From: Thermoanaerobaculia bacterium
Lineage (GTDB): Bacteria; Acidobacteriota; Thermoanaerobaculia; Gp7-AA8
Length of the DNA: 37,490 bases
Assembly: GCA_016650215.1 (NCBI GenBank)
Contig: JAENWF010000091.1
Location: 1-37,490 of the forward strand
Direction of reading: 5' to 3'
The translations under genes and the position numbers were made by a program. A model generated the notes under the pieces. That model ran no database searches and was not told the DNA's origin. It saw nothing but the letters and a program-made list of their open reading frames with translations. Below are positions 30,893 through 37,490 of the stretch, piece by piece (position 1 is the stretch's first letter; each line of letters opens with the position of its first letter).

Positions 30893-31294
30893 TCACGGGT
30901 GCGTAGTAACGATGGGAATCGCGTCCTCGAGTGTGATCGTCACGACTTCGTTTTCCCCGAAGCGGCGATTGCCGAGGCGGAGCGTGCCTTCGACAGTCGG
31001 GCGTAGCGGCACAGGCGGGATCTCGAGCTCTTTTCGCCAGATCACGGCGACGGCGTCGAACGGGAGATCGTGCTCTTCCACGCCATGAGGATCAGAGTGG
31101 CCGAAGCAGGTGACGAAGATCGCTCCGTCCGGCTTCGGATAGAGCACCGAGTAGCCACGCAGTCGCACGCGTTTCCCTTCGAGCGCCTTCAGTTCGTCGG
31201 AGTAGGTGACACCGGACGCGTTGATGGTCGAGAAAAATCGCGGCCAGTCGATTGCCGGCGCGCTGAGAAGGAGGGTGAGAATGAGAGTTGTCAT
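30893..31294 (-). CDS. Small exported protein, OB-fold-like (resembles DUF3299)
   Basis: A 133-residue protein with a short hydrophobic N terminus (MTTLILTLLLSAPAIDW), likely a signal. ALEGKRVRLRGYSVLYPKPDGAIFVTCFGHSDPHG looks like the strand pattern of DUF3299-type proteins (GKxVRxxGY followed by a Cys/His segment), and the tail VEGTLRLGNRRF...VVTITLEDAIPI closes a barrel. C63 or a nearby Cys plus His could bind metal (inference). It lies 2 bp after the alkaline phosphatase stop, so the two are probably one transcript. Confidence 0.65.
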   Translation of the reverse strand: MTTLILTLLLSAPAIDWPRFFSTINASGVTYSDELKALEGKRVRLRGYSVLYPKPDGAIFVTCFGHSDPHGVEEHDLPFDAVAVIWRKELEIPPVPLRPTVEGTLRLGNRRFGENEVVTITLEDAIPIVTTHP

Positions 31295-31296
31295 GA

Positions 31297-33309
31297 CTAA
31301 TACTGCGTCGGCACCGGATACTGTCCAATGATTGAGTTCACGATGTAGAAGAAAGCTTCGGTGTTGTCGGAGATTCGCGAGAACTGCGAAGCACCAGGGC
31401 CGTAGGCCGAGATAGGGATGTCCGAGAGCGTGTGAACCGCTGAGGTCTGTGCCTCGCTGCCCTTCTCGCCGTTCGAGATGACTCCGGTGATCAGTGCTGC
31501 GCCCACAGTGTTCCTGTCGGGATCGCCCGGGTTCGCGACGGCGATGTTGTTCACTTGCGTGCTCGGCGATTTCGGTTTCGCGTTCGCCATCCAGTCCTCG
31601 TAACGGTCGCTGTTCGCGCCGAAGTTGATGATGAGCTTGCGCGGCGCATCCGGATTGTCGGGATAGCCGTCGCCATTCGCATCGACGTAGTCGGTGAAGT
31701 TGAGCACCGAGGGATCGTTGCGCGGCGCCGCGTAGTTGTACGCCTTGACGTAGTCGCGCGCGCTCAGGCCCTTAAACGTCGGGTTACCGACGCCGGGAAG
31801 CGCAACGCCCGCGCATTCGTGATCGGCCGAAACGATGACGAGCGTGTCGTTGTCAGGATCGTTGTCGGAGTTGGTCTGCAGCGCGAATTCGAGCGCCACG
31901 TCGACCGCGTGATCGAGTTGAATTACGTCGTAGATCGAGCGCTCCGCATCCATGGCGTGCGCCTGCTTGTCGATGTGCGCACCTTCGACCATCAGGAAAA
32001 AGCCGTTCGGGTACTGCTTGAGGACGTCGATCGCGGTCCTGGTCATCTCGCGCAGGTACGGCTGGTCGGGAAACGACGAGACGATGGTCGGATCGCCGAG
32101 CTTCAGCTTGTCAAACGCCACGTTCATGTTGTCGAGGTTGAAAAGGCCGAGAAGCTTCTTGTCGGGGGCGGCGGCGTAACCATTGAGTGCCGCCCGCGTC
32201 TCGACGAAGTCGAAGCCGGCCGACTTGAAGTCGTTGATCACATTCCGCTCATCGGTACGGCGCGAACCGGCCTGGCTCTTCGGAATGAAGTGATACGAAC
32301 CGCCGCCCAGAAGAACCTTCAGGTTGGTCTGATCGACATGGTCGATGTACTGCGACGCGATCAGCGTTCCGTTTCCGCGGTTCTGCGAGTGCGCAATCAT
32401 CGCGGCCGGCGTCGCGTCCGTGATGAACGCATCCGAGACGACGCCCGTGACCATTCCGAAGTTACGCGTGATCCACTCCGGCAGGTTCTCGATGCGCGGG
32501 TTGTCATCCTCGACCGCGGTGTTGTCGGGAAACACGCCTTCCATGCCGTTGTTCGTCTTGTTTCCCGTCGAGTAGTTGTGCGCGCCGGGCGCTGAGTCGG
32601 TGATGAGCGAATCCATCGACGACGTCATCAGAAGACCGTTGAACGGCAGGCGATCCATCGCCATCGTGCCGTTCGCCTTCCCCTGCGTGTAGCCCTTGGA
32701 AAGAACGCGGCCGGCCGTGCGATGGGCCACGCCCATGCCGTCGCCGATGAAGAGGATCACGTTCTTCGCGCGCGCCTGCGGAGCGTCGAAGTCGGCCTTG
32801 TTGCGGTGGAACGGCGCCGAAATCGCGCCGAGATGAAGGTTGTTCGCGATCTCCGAACTCTCATCAGCAAGTGCCGGAGCTTTCAGTCCGATCGCGCGCT
32901 CGATCGCGCTGACTGTCGTAGTGCCGGCGGTGTTACGCGACGTGCGCCACGTGCGGACGTAGATCTTGCTGACCGCGGATCCGGTCACTGGCGTACCGCC
33001 GGTCGTCGAAGCGGCGCCGGCGATGCTCCGGTCCCCTGGGATGCCGAGGTACATGCTGCGGAACGTCCAAGCCTTCGCGTTCGCGGCAGTGGTCGTGGTG
33101 GTGCCGGTCGAAGTGATGTCGCGTCCGTCGAGCGTCACGCGCACGTCGCCGAGGGTCGCGCCTTCGGGGGCGGTGAACTCAACCCGCACGTCGAAGCGCT
33201 GAAACTGGAGAAACTGCGCTCTGTTGGGAGGCATGACGCGCACGCTGACGTTCTGTGCGGCGAGTGAAGCAGGAAGCATGAACAGGACGGCGAAGAGAAT
33301 CTTTCGCAA
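31297..33309 (-). CDS. Secreted alkaline phosphatase with an N-terminal beta domain
   Basis: A 670-residue exported enzyme releasing phosphate from organic esters in the periplasm or outside. A signal peptide (about 1-18) and a beta-sandwich-like extension (about 20-150) precede the catalytic domain. There the metal and active-site motifs are NVILFIGDGMG (Asp), DSAPGAHNYSTG (Ser nucleophile), VEGAHIDKQAHA (Glu, Asp, His) and VSADHECAG (Asp, His), the full PF00245 set. It is longer than E. coli PhoA because of the N-terminal domain and loop insertions. The start is TTG at 33309 with a GAGGTG ribosome site. It heads a two-gene unit with the small exported protein at 30893-31294. No Pho box could be identified by eye. 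Confidence 0.92.
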   Translation of the reverse strand: MRKILFAVLFMLPASLAAQNVSVRVMPPNRAQFLQFQRFDVRVEFTAPEGATLGDVRVTLDGRDITSTGTTTTTAANAKAWTFRSMYLGIPGDRSIAGAASTTGGTPVTGSAVSKIYVRTWRTSRNTAGTTTVSAIERAIGLKAPALADESSEIANNLHLGAISAPFHRNKADFDAPQARAKNVILFIGDGMGVAHRTAGRVLSKGYTQGKANGTMAMDRLPFNGLLMTSSMDSLITDSAPGAHNYSTGNKTNNGMEGVFPDNTAVEDDNPRIENLPEWITRNFGMVTGVVSDAFITDATPAAMIAHSQNRGNGTLIASQYIDHVDQTNLKVLLGGGSYHFIPKSQAGSRRTDERNVINDFKSAGFDFVETRAALNGYAAAPDKKLLGLFNLDNMNVAFDKLKLGDPTIVSSFPDQPYLREMTRTAIDVLKQYPNGFFLMVEGAHIDKQAHAMDAERSIYDVIQLDHAVDVALEFALQTNSDNDPDNDTLVIVSADHECAGVALPGVGNPTFKGLSARDYVKAYNYAAPRNDPSVLNFTDYVDANGDGYPDNPDAPRKLIINFGANSDRYEDWMANAKPKSPSTQVNNIAVANPGDPDRNTVGAALITGVISNGEKGSEAQTSAVHTLSDIPISAYGPGASQFSRISDNTEAFFYIVNSIIGQYPVPTQY

Positions 33310-33464
33310 TGGGCACCTCGCTTTTCAAATTAGCCGGAGAGCCGGCAGGCACACAATGACGCTAACATTTGAAGGGGACGTCACGCCGGTATGCAGATCA
33401 CAAAAAGCTTTAGCTCGGTCGGTGAGACTTCATCACCCATGATGACTCGAATCCGGCGCCGGGA

Positions 33465-33563
33465 GTCTGTGTGTTTGTGTGGCGGCGGGCGCCCTCGCCC
33501 GCCGCGGTTCCACCCCGTCCTGACGAGCGGGCGAGGGCGCCCGCTCCCACACAAACAGACAGC
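33465..33563. repeat. CCACACA-family composite palindrome (both halves present)
   Basis: Left half (about 33465-33504: GTTTGTGTGG then CGGGCGCCCTCGCCCG) and right half (about 33526-33563: GCGGGCGAGGGCGCCC then CCCACACAAACAGAC) are inverted copies separated by a 21-bp spacer containing CCCCGTCC. It lies in the 316-bp gap between the alkaline phosphatase start and the DUF4386 gene; the rest of that gap shows no gene. Confidence 0.8.
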
Positions 33564-33625
33564 GTCGCCCAGGTGTGGATATCGTCAGCCACACGGCGTG
33601 GTACGTTAGCCGGCCGAGGCTTGTG

Positions 33626-34348
33626 ATGGTTCAATCGACGCAGGATTCCACGCGAAGCATCGGGACGATTCGAGCCGGTGGCCTCGCTCTCGTGGCGGGT
33701 GCTGTCGCATTCATGGCCGTGTTCGCGTATCTGGCTGCCCGGTTCAATTATCCAGACGTGCTGGACGGTTCGGCGGCGACGGTTCTGCCTGCGCTGTTGG
33801 CGACAGGATCAAGCGGCCGCATCGCGTGGGCCTTCTACGCATTCCTTCCCCTCATCTGGATCCCCGCAGGCGTCGCAGCGTTTCACGGACTGCGACATAC
33901 GGGTGAAGGTTCCATGCGAGTGGCGATGCTTTTCGCCACGATCACCGCGCTTGCCATGATGCTCGGACTGATGCGCTGGCCCAGCATTCATTGGGAACTG
34001 GCGAGAGCGTACGTCGCTGAATCTTCCGAGCAGCGCGCTGTGATCGAAGCTGTCTTTCTGGGCCTCAACCGCTATCTGGGCAATTACATCGGAGAGTTTC
34101 TTGGTGAATTGTGCGTGAGTCTCTTCTTCGGTCTCTCCGGTCGCGCGATGCTGCGTGAAGGCAGCACAATGCCGCGCTGGGTGGGTTACCTCGCATTGAC
34201 GACAGCTTTGGCCGGCCTGATCGGCATGTTTCGCAATGTGACGAGTGCCGTCGCGATGGTCGCGGACGTGAACAACTATCTTCTTCCGGTGTTCATGATC
34301 GCATTTGGTGTCAGCCTCATGCGGTATCGCGCGGTCTACGTCGCTTGA
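33626..34348 (+). CDS. DUF4386-like six-helix membrane protein
   Basis: A 240-residue polytopic protein with six hydrophobic segments (near 15-40, 66-90, 97-118, 149-171, 184-205 and 213-233). Features seen in DUF4386 proteins include the NYPDVLDG loop after helix one and the GEFLGELCVSLFFGLSG helix. Function unknown; a role in membrane stress or transport would be a guess. I chose the ATG at 33626 because upstream codons lie close to the palindromic repeat and are not protein-like. Its TGA overlaps the ATG of the methyltransferase by 1 bp (TGATG), indicating coupling. Confidence 0.75.
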   Translation: MVQSTQDSTRSIGTIRAGGLALVAGAVAFMAVFAYLAARFNYPDVLDGSAATVLPALLATGSSGRIAWAFYAFLPLIWIPAGVAAFHGLRHTGEGSMRVAMLFATITALAMMLGLMRWPSIHWELARAYVAESSEQRAVIEAVFLGLNRYLGNYIGEFLGELCVSLFFGLSGRAMLREGSTMPRWVGYLALTTALAGLIGMFRNVTSAVAMVADVNNYLLPVFMIAFGVSLMRYRAVYVA

Positions 34349-35256
34349 TGGATGCACGCGATGAGGCGCTTGTTCGCCTTGGCCGGATGCTGCGCGAGCA
34401 CGCGTACGAGTTCACGACGATCACGCCCGAATCGCATCGCCGTGTGAACGCGCGCGAACGCGACGCGGTATCGCTGCGCGATGTATTCGGGTGGACCCGG
34501 CCCTTCGCACGCGAGATTCTCGCCGCCGAGATTCTCGAGGCAATGTCGGCGGCTGGATGCGTCGAGGGTCAGGAGGACGCGCTTCGAAGCAGCGTGCGGT
34601 TCTCGACCAGCGGCCCTCTCCTCTTCGTCCACTCCGCCTATCCCACGACCGGCTCCGACGCTGTCTTCTTCGGACCCGACACCTATCGCTACCTCGCTCT
34701 TCTCCGCCGGCTCGCGCCTTCCGCGGCGCGCGCGGTCGATGTCGGATGCGGGACCGGCGCGGGCGGGTTGGCGATTGCCATCGGCTGCCGCGAGCTGCTC
34801 CTCACTGACATCAACGAGACTGCGCTCCGGTTCGCGCGCATCAATGCAGCGATCAACGGCATCGAGAACGTGCGGATCATGAAGTCGGATGTCCTCCACG
34901 ACGTCGACGGCGAGATCGACCTCGTCGTCTCGAATCCACCGTACCTGATCGACGACCTCGCTCGCACGTACCGTGACGGCGGCGGACGCTTCGGCGAGGC
35001 GCTCTCCGTCGAGATCGTTCGCCAGGCGATCGACCGTCTCGGCTACGGAGGACGCCTCATCCTCTACACCGCTTCTGCGATCGTCGCCGGGCGCGATTCG
35101 TTTCGTGATTCTGTCGCGCCAATCCTCAGTTCCGCGAAACTCCGCACACATTACGAAGAGATCGACCCGGACGTCTTCGGCGAGGAGCTCGAACGCCCGG
35201 TTTACGCGGAAGTCGACCGCATTGCCGTCGTCGCGCTCGATGTCAGAAAGTTCTAA
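34348..35256 (+). CDS. HemK-like N5-glutamine/small-molecule methyltransferase
   Basis: A 302-residue class I SAM methyltransferase. Residues 1-110 form an unrelated helical N-terminal region (REHAYEFTTITPESHRR, VFGWTRPFAREIL). The Rossmann core has motif I VDVGCGTGAGG (130-140), an acidic D154 after strand two, and NPPY (196-199), which in HemK/PrmC and N6-adenine enzymes holds the amide or amino group to be methylated. The target here is unknown: it could be a protein glutamine, an RNA base or a small molecule. It overlaps the DUF4386 gene by 1 bp and is followed by the diiron protein after 56 bp. Confidence 0.85.
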   Translation: MDARDEALVRLGRMLREHAYEFTTITPESHRRVNARERDAVSLRDVFGWTRPFAREILAAEILEAMSAAGCVEGQEDALRSSVRFSTSGPLLFVHSAYPTTGSDAVFFGPDTYRYLALLRRLAPSAARAVDVGCGTGAGGLAIAIGCRELLLTDINETALRFARINAAINGIENVRIMKSDVLHDVDGEIDLVVSNPPYLIDDLARTYRDGGGRFGEALSVEIVRQAIDRLGYGGRLILYTASAIVAGRDSFRDSVAPILSSAKLRTHYEEIDPDVFGEELERPVYAEVDRIAVVALDVRKF

Positions 35257-35312
35257 ATCGGCCGTGCTTGCCGGGCCCGCCACATGCAAAGAGGGTTTGT
35301 GGAGAGTACGAA

Positions 35313-36200
35313 ATGAGTGCAGCAGTCCTTCCGCCTCTGGAGGTATCCGTCCCACGGCGGGCCGAGGAAGCGCAAAGCAGACTCAGCCGTTTGAACGAGG
35401 CCCGCCTTTCGCCTCGCCTCGACGGTCCCGCCCTATCGCTGGAAAAAGAGGTCGAGCTGCGGAAGCTCGAGCGCGCGTTTCTCGAAGCCGAGCGGGCTGC
35501 CGTCGCTGAGCGCGCCGCATCCGCTCCTCGTGACGTGGAAGCGTTCATCTCCTGGTTCGAATCGCTGCGCGAGTTCGGGCCCGGGCAGAACGACCCGCTC
35601 TTTCCCTGGCTTGCCACTGCAGCAAACCGCGAAGAGATCGGATGGTTTCTCTCGCAGGAAGTCGCAGGCGAGGCCGGCTTCGACGACCTCGTCGCGCTCA
35701 CTCAACTCAGGTTTCCTGTCCGCGCCAAGCTCGAGATGGCGCGCAACTACTGGGATGAGATGGGGCGCGGGAAGGAGCCCGGCATGCACGGGCCGATGCT
35801 CGACCGCCTCGCGTCCGATCTCCGTCTCGAATCGAAGAGTCACGAGATCGCGTGGGAGGCGGTCGCGATCGGCAACCTCCTCATGGGTCTCGCTGCAAAC
35901 CGCGAGTATGCATATCACTCCGTCGGCGCGCTCGGCGCCATCGAACTGACGGCGCCCAGCCGCGCGACTCATGTCAGCAACGGACTCGAGCGCCTCGGCA
36001 TCCCGCTCCGCACGCGCCGCTACTACGCGCTGCATGCGACGCTCGACGTTAAGCACTCGATCGCGTGGAACGAAGAGGTGTTGAAACCGCTCGTGCGCGA
36101 CGATCCGCGCGTCGCATTGCCGATCGCGGAAGGCGCGCTCATGCGACTCAACGCCGGCGCGCGATGTTTCGCGCGCTACCGCGAAGTCCTCGGCAGGTAG
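35313..36200 (+). CDS. Heme-oxygenase-like iron-containing redox enzyme (HDO superfamily)
   Basis: A 295-residue helical protein of the HDO (heme-oxygenase-like diiron oxidase) superfamily, which includes UndA, CADD and the SznF core. Candidate iron ligands are visible: E116/E120 (WFLSQEVAGE), E149, H159 (MHGPM), E211 (GAIELTAP), and the H241-x3-D245-x2-H248 triad (HATLDVKHS). The first 75 residues are a charged helix. Members oxidise fatty acids, amines or amino acids with O2; the substrate here is unknown. GGAG lies 8 bp before the ATG at 35313. Its last 25 bp overlap the convergent ATP-grasp gene. Confidence 0.8.
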   Translation: MSAAVLPPLEVSVPRRAEEAQSRLSRLNEARLSPRLDGPALSLEKEVELRKLERAFLEAERAAVAERAASAPRDVEAFISWFESLREFGPGQNDPLFPWLATAANREEIGWFLSQEVAGEAGFDDLVALTQLRFPVRAKLEMARNYWDEMGRGKEPGMHGPMLDRLASDLRLESKSHEIAWEAVAIGNLLMGLAANREYAYHSVGALGAIELTAPSRATHVSNGLERLGIPLRTRRYYALHATLDVKHSIAWNEEVLKPLVRDDPRVALPIAEGALMRLNAGARCFARYREVLGR

Positions 36201-37477
36201 CCGAGGCGGATCATCGTCTCGCGGTCGCGCGCGAGAAACTGCTGGCCGATGTCGTTGCGATAGCGAAGATTCGGGATCACGACCTTGCGCACCCGCGCGT
36301 AGGCTTCCCGCTGCGCCTCTTCAACAGTCGCGCCGCGTCCCGTCGCGACCATGACGTAACCGATCGAGCCCGCCGTGACGAGATGCTTTCCCTCCATCTT
36401 CACTTCGGCGAAGTGAAGATGCTCGCGATCCTCCCGGGTCATTGAATCGCGGAAGAGAACCGGCGCCCCTTTCGAGAGCGACTCGTAGCCGTGGTAGTAC
36501 GGAAATGTCGGCACGGTCAGGACGACACACACTGCGTAACCGTCGTGAGTCGGGAGATGGAGGTCTTTACCTTCGACCATTTTCGCGAAGATCTCGCCCC
36601 ACGGCCGCGCGTGCAACGCGTCGAGGATCACGAATCCGGGATAGCCGAAGCGGCAGGTGAACTCGAGCGGAAAAATGCCGCGCTCGTTCACGATCGTGTT
36701 CAAGTTGATGTAGCCGGCATAGCCGGATTCGCGAAGAAGCGGCTCGATTCGCTTCAGCGTTTGCTCGAAAAGCACCTCCGCGCCGCGGTATGTTGCGAGC
36801 GTTCCCATCTCGCCGGTCAGCTCGCCGAGATTGCCGGGGAAGAAGCGCTTGTGCTCCCAGTCGAGATTCGCCGGCTGGAGGAAGTTGCGGCCGTTGAAGA
36901 ATGCGCCGAGGCCGACTTCGACGCCGTCGACAAAATCCATCAGCACGAAGTGCGGGCGTTCGTCGTATTGCCAACGGTCGCGTTGGAGCGAGAGGACTGC
37001 CAGGACGTCCGCGCCGTCGCTCATTTCGCCGACGTAGTTGCGCGTCGAGGCGAAACCTTGTCCGCTGAATTTCAGCACGTAACGGCTGCGAGTCTTCTCT
37101 ACGAAGCGGATCGCGTCGGCGAAGTCGTCGAACTCATGCGTCTCGACCGTCTGGAGTCCGATATCGCGAAGGACATTCTGTCCATAGGCGCGATCGGTCT
37201 CGAGGCGGTCGCCGAGCGCGCCACCACCAATGACGTTGAACCCCTCACGGCGGAGACGATCCTGCGTCTCGCCCCAGCCGAGGCCTTCGAAGATCAGGAT
37301 CCCGTCGCGCGCCCATTCGAGCTCGCGCTGCCAGTCGTCGATGAAAGTGAGCATGCCGGCGAAGATGTCGTGCGCCTCTTCGTCGGAGCGATAGACACGG
37401 ACCTCATGCCCCTGCGTCTGGAGGCGCAGGTACATATCGGCGAGATCGTTCCCCTTCCCGATACCGAGGAATCGCAA
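36176..37477 (-). CDS. PurD-like ATP-grasp enzyme
   Basis: At least 433 residues with a GARS-type layout: an N-terminal Rossmann-like domain (about 1-100: MRFLGIGKGNDLADMYLRL), an ATP-grasp domain (about 105-330: RYVLKFSGQGFASTR, then PHFVLMDFVDGVEVGLGAFF, then LEFTCRFGYPG with Mg-binding Glu and Asn/Arg region) and a PurD C-terminal domain (YAVCVVLTVPTFPYY, then EAQREAYARV). PurD ligates glycine to phosphoribosylamine, but the usual GSGGREHA loop is replaced by GIGKGND, and no other purine biosynthesis gene is nearby, so another substrate is possible. The TTG at 37477 is a candidate start; the frame stays open to the window edge, so the N terminus may be incomplete. It overlaps the diiron protein gene by 25 bp. 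Confidence 0.8.
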   Translation of the reverse strand: MRFLGIGKGNDLADMYLRLQTQGHEVRVYRSDEEAHDIFAGMLTFIDDWQRELEWARDGILIFEGLGWGETQDRLRREGFNVIGGGALGDRLETDRAYGQNVLRDIGLQTVETHEFDDFADAIRFVEKTRSRYVLKFSGQGFASTRNYVGEMSDGADVLAVLSLQRDRWQYDERPHFVLMDFVDGVEVGLGAFFNGRNFLQPANLDWEHKRFFPGNLGELTGEMGTLATYRGAEVLFEQTLKRIEPLLRESGYAGYINLNTIVNERGIFPLEFTCRFGYPGFVILDALHARPWGEIFAKMVEGKDLHLPTHDGYAVCVVLTVPTFPYYHGYESLSKGAPVLFRDSMTREDREHLHFAEVKMEGKHLVTAGSIGYVMVATGRGATVEEAQREAYARVRKVVIPNLRYRNDIGQQFLARDRETMIRLGYLPRTSR

Positions 37478-37490
37478 GAGCGAGATTGTA

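Noticed and set aside
31555-32595. 346-codon plus-strand ORF over the alkaline phosphatase
   Set aside because: Antisense to the catalytic domain; Val/Arg-rich composition without motifs.
1-37490. CRISPR array, tRNA or rRNA genes, phage or transposase genes
   Set aside because: No regularly spaced direct repeats, no tRNA cloverleaf or rRNA signature, and no integrase or transposase motif was found by reading. Short or degenerate RNAs could be missed by eye.

Overview
The window is a GC-rich, densely coded bacterial chromosome segment with no rRNA, tRNA or phage genes that I could see. Several traits suggest a soil-type heterotroph of the Acidobacteriota or a neighbouring phylum, such as Gemmatimonadota. 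These are a winged-helix regulator fused to TPR repeats, an OPT transporter, a PD40 propeller relic, a Tat-exported epimerase, and GC palindromes between and inside genes. The phylum call is inference from gene content only.

Positions 100-11750 hold a purine (xanthine/urate) catabolic locus. A GAF histidine kinase (minus) and a NarL-type response regulator (plus) diverge at its left end. The regulator is followed after 2 bp by a fused allantoicase/OHCU decarboxylase and then by 5-hydroxyisourate hydrolase. Converging on these from the right is a minus-strand series: xdhA, two YetF/DUF421 membrane proteins, a small secreted protein, xdhB, a PuuD-like membrane urate oxidase without its cytochrome domain, and an aldolase/citrate-lyase-like protein (DUF6986 type). 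Most junctions in this series are 4-bp overlaps. Together they cover hypoxanthine/xanthine to urate, 5-hydroxyisourate, OHCU and allantoin, plus the allantoate to ureidoglycolate step. Allantoinase is not in the window.

Positions 11845-17564 carry a Tat-dependent SDR epimerase, a secreted M24 peptidase, a di-heme cytochrome c whose Shine-Dalgarno lies in a small hairpin, a secreted TPR protein and a GH16-like glycoside hydrolase. An OPT transporter follows (17612-19534). Then comes a TRAP island: a divergent winged-helix/TPR regulator, a TatT lipoprotein, DctP and a fused DctQ-DctM, which together look like a TPR-associated TRAP (TPAT) transporter. A second copy of the OPT 3' end, about 91% identical in its coding part, lies just after the island, so the island is bracketed by about 225-bp direct repeats.

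Positions 25234-28548 look like a decayed or acquired patch with lower GC in part. It contains the OPT relic, a membrane protein, a headless PD40 propeller fragment, a radical SAM/SPASM enzyme, another small membrane protein, and a 96-residue ORF that appears to fuse the first residues of a radical SAM protein to the end of a DUF1801 protein. Positions 28662-33309 encode secreted or small proteins and a large secreted alkaline phosphatase. Positions 33626-37477 encode a DUF4386 membrane protein, a HemK-like methyltransferase, a heme-oxygenase-like diiron protein and a PurD-like ATP-grasp enzyme.

A family of GC-rich palindromes ending in CCACACA recurs at the left edge, inside xdhB in frame, at 14.4-14.6 kb and at 33.5 kb. 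Other repeat types lie at 4.2 kb, 8.8 kb and 19.5-19.7 kb.
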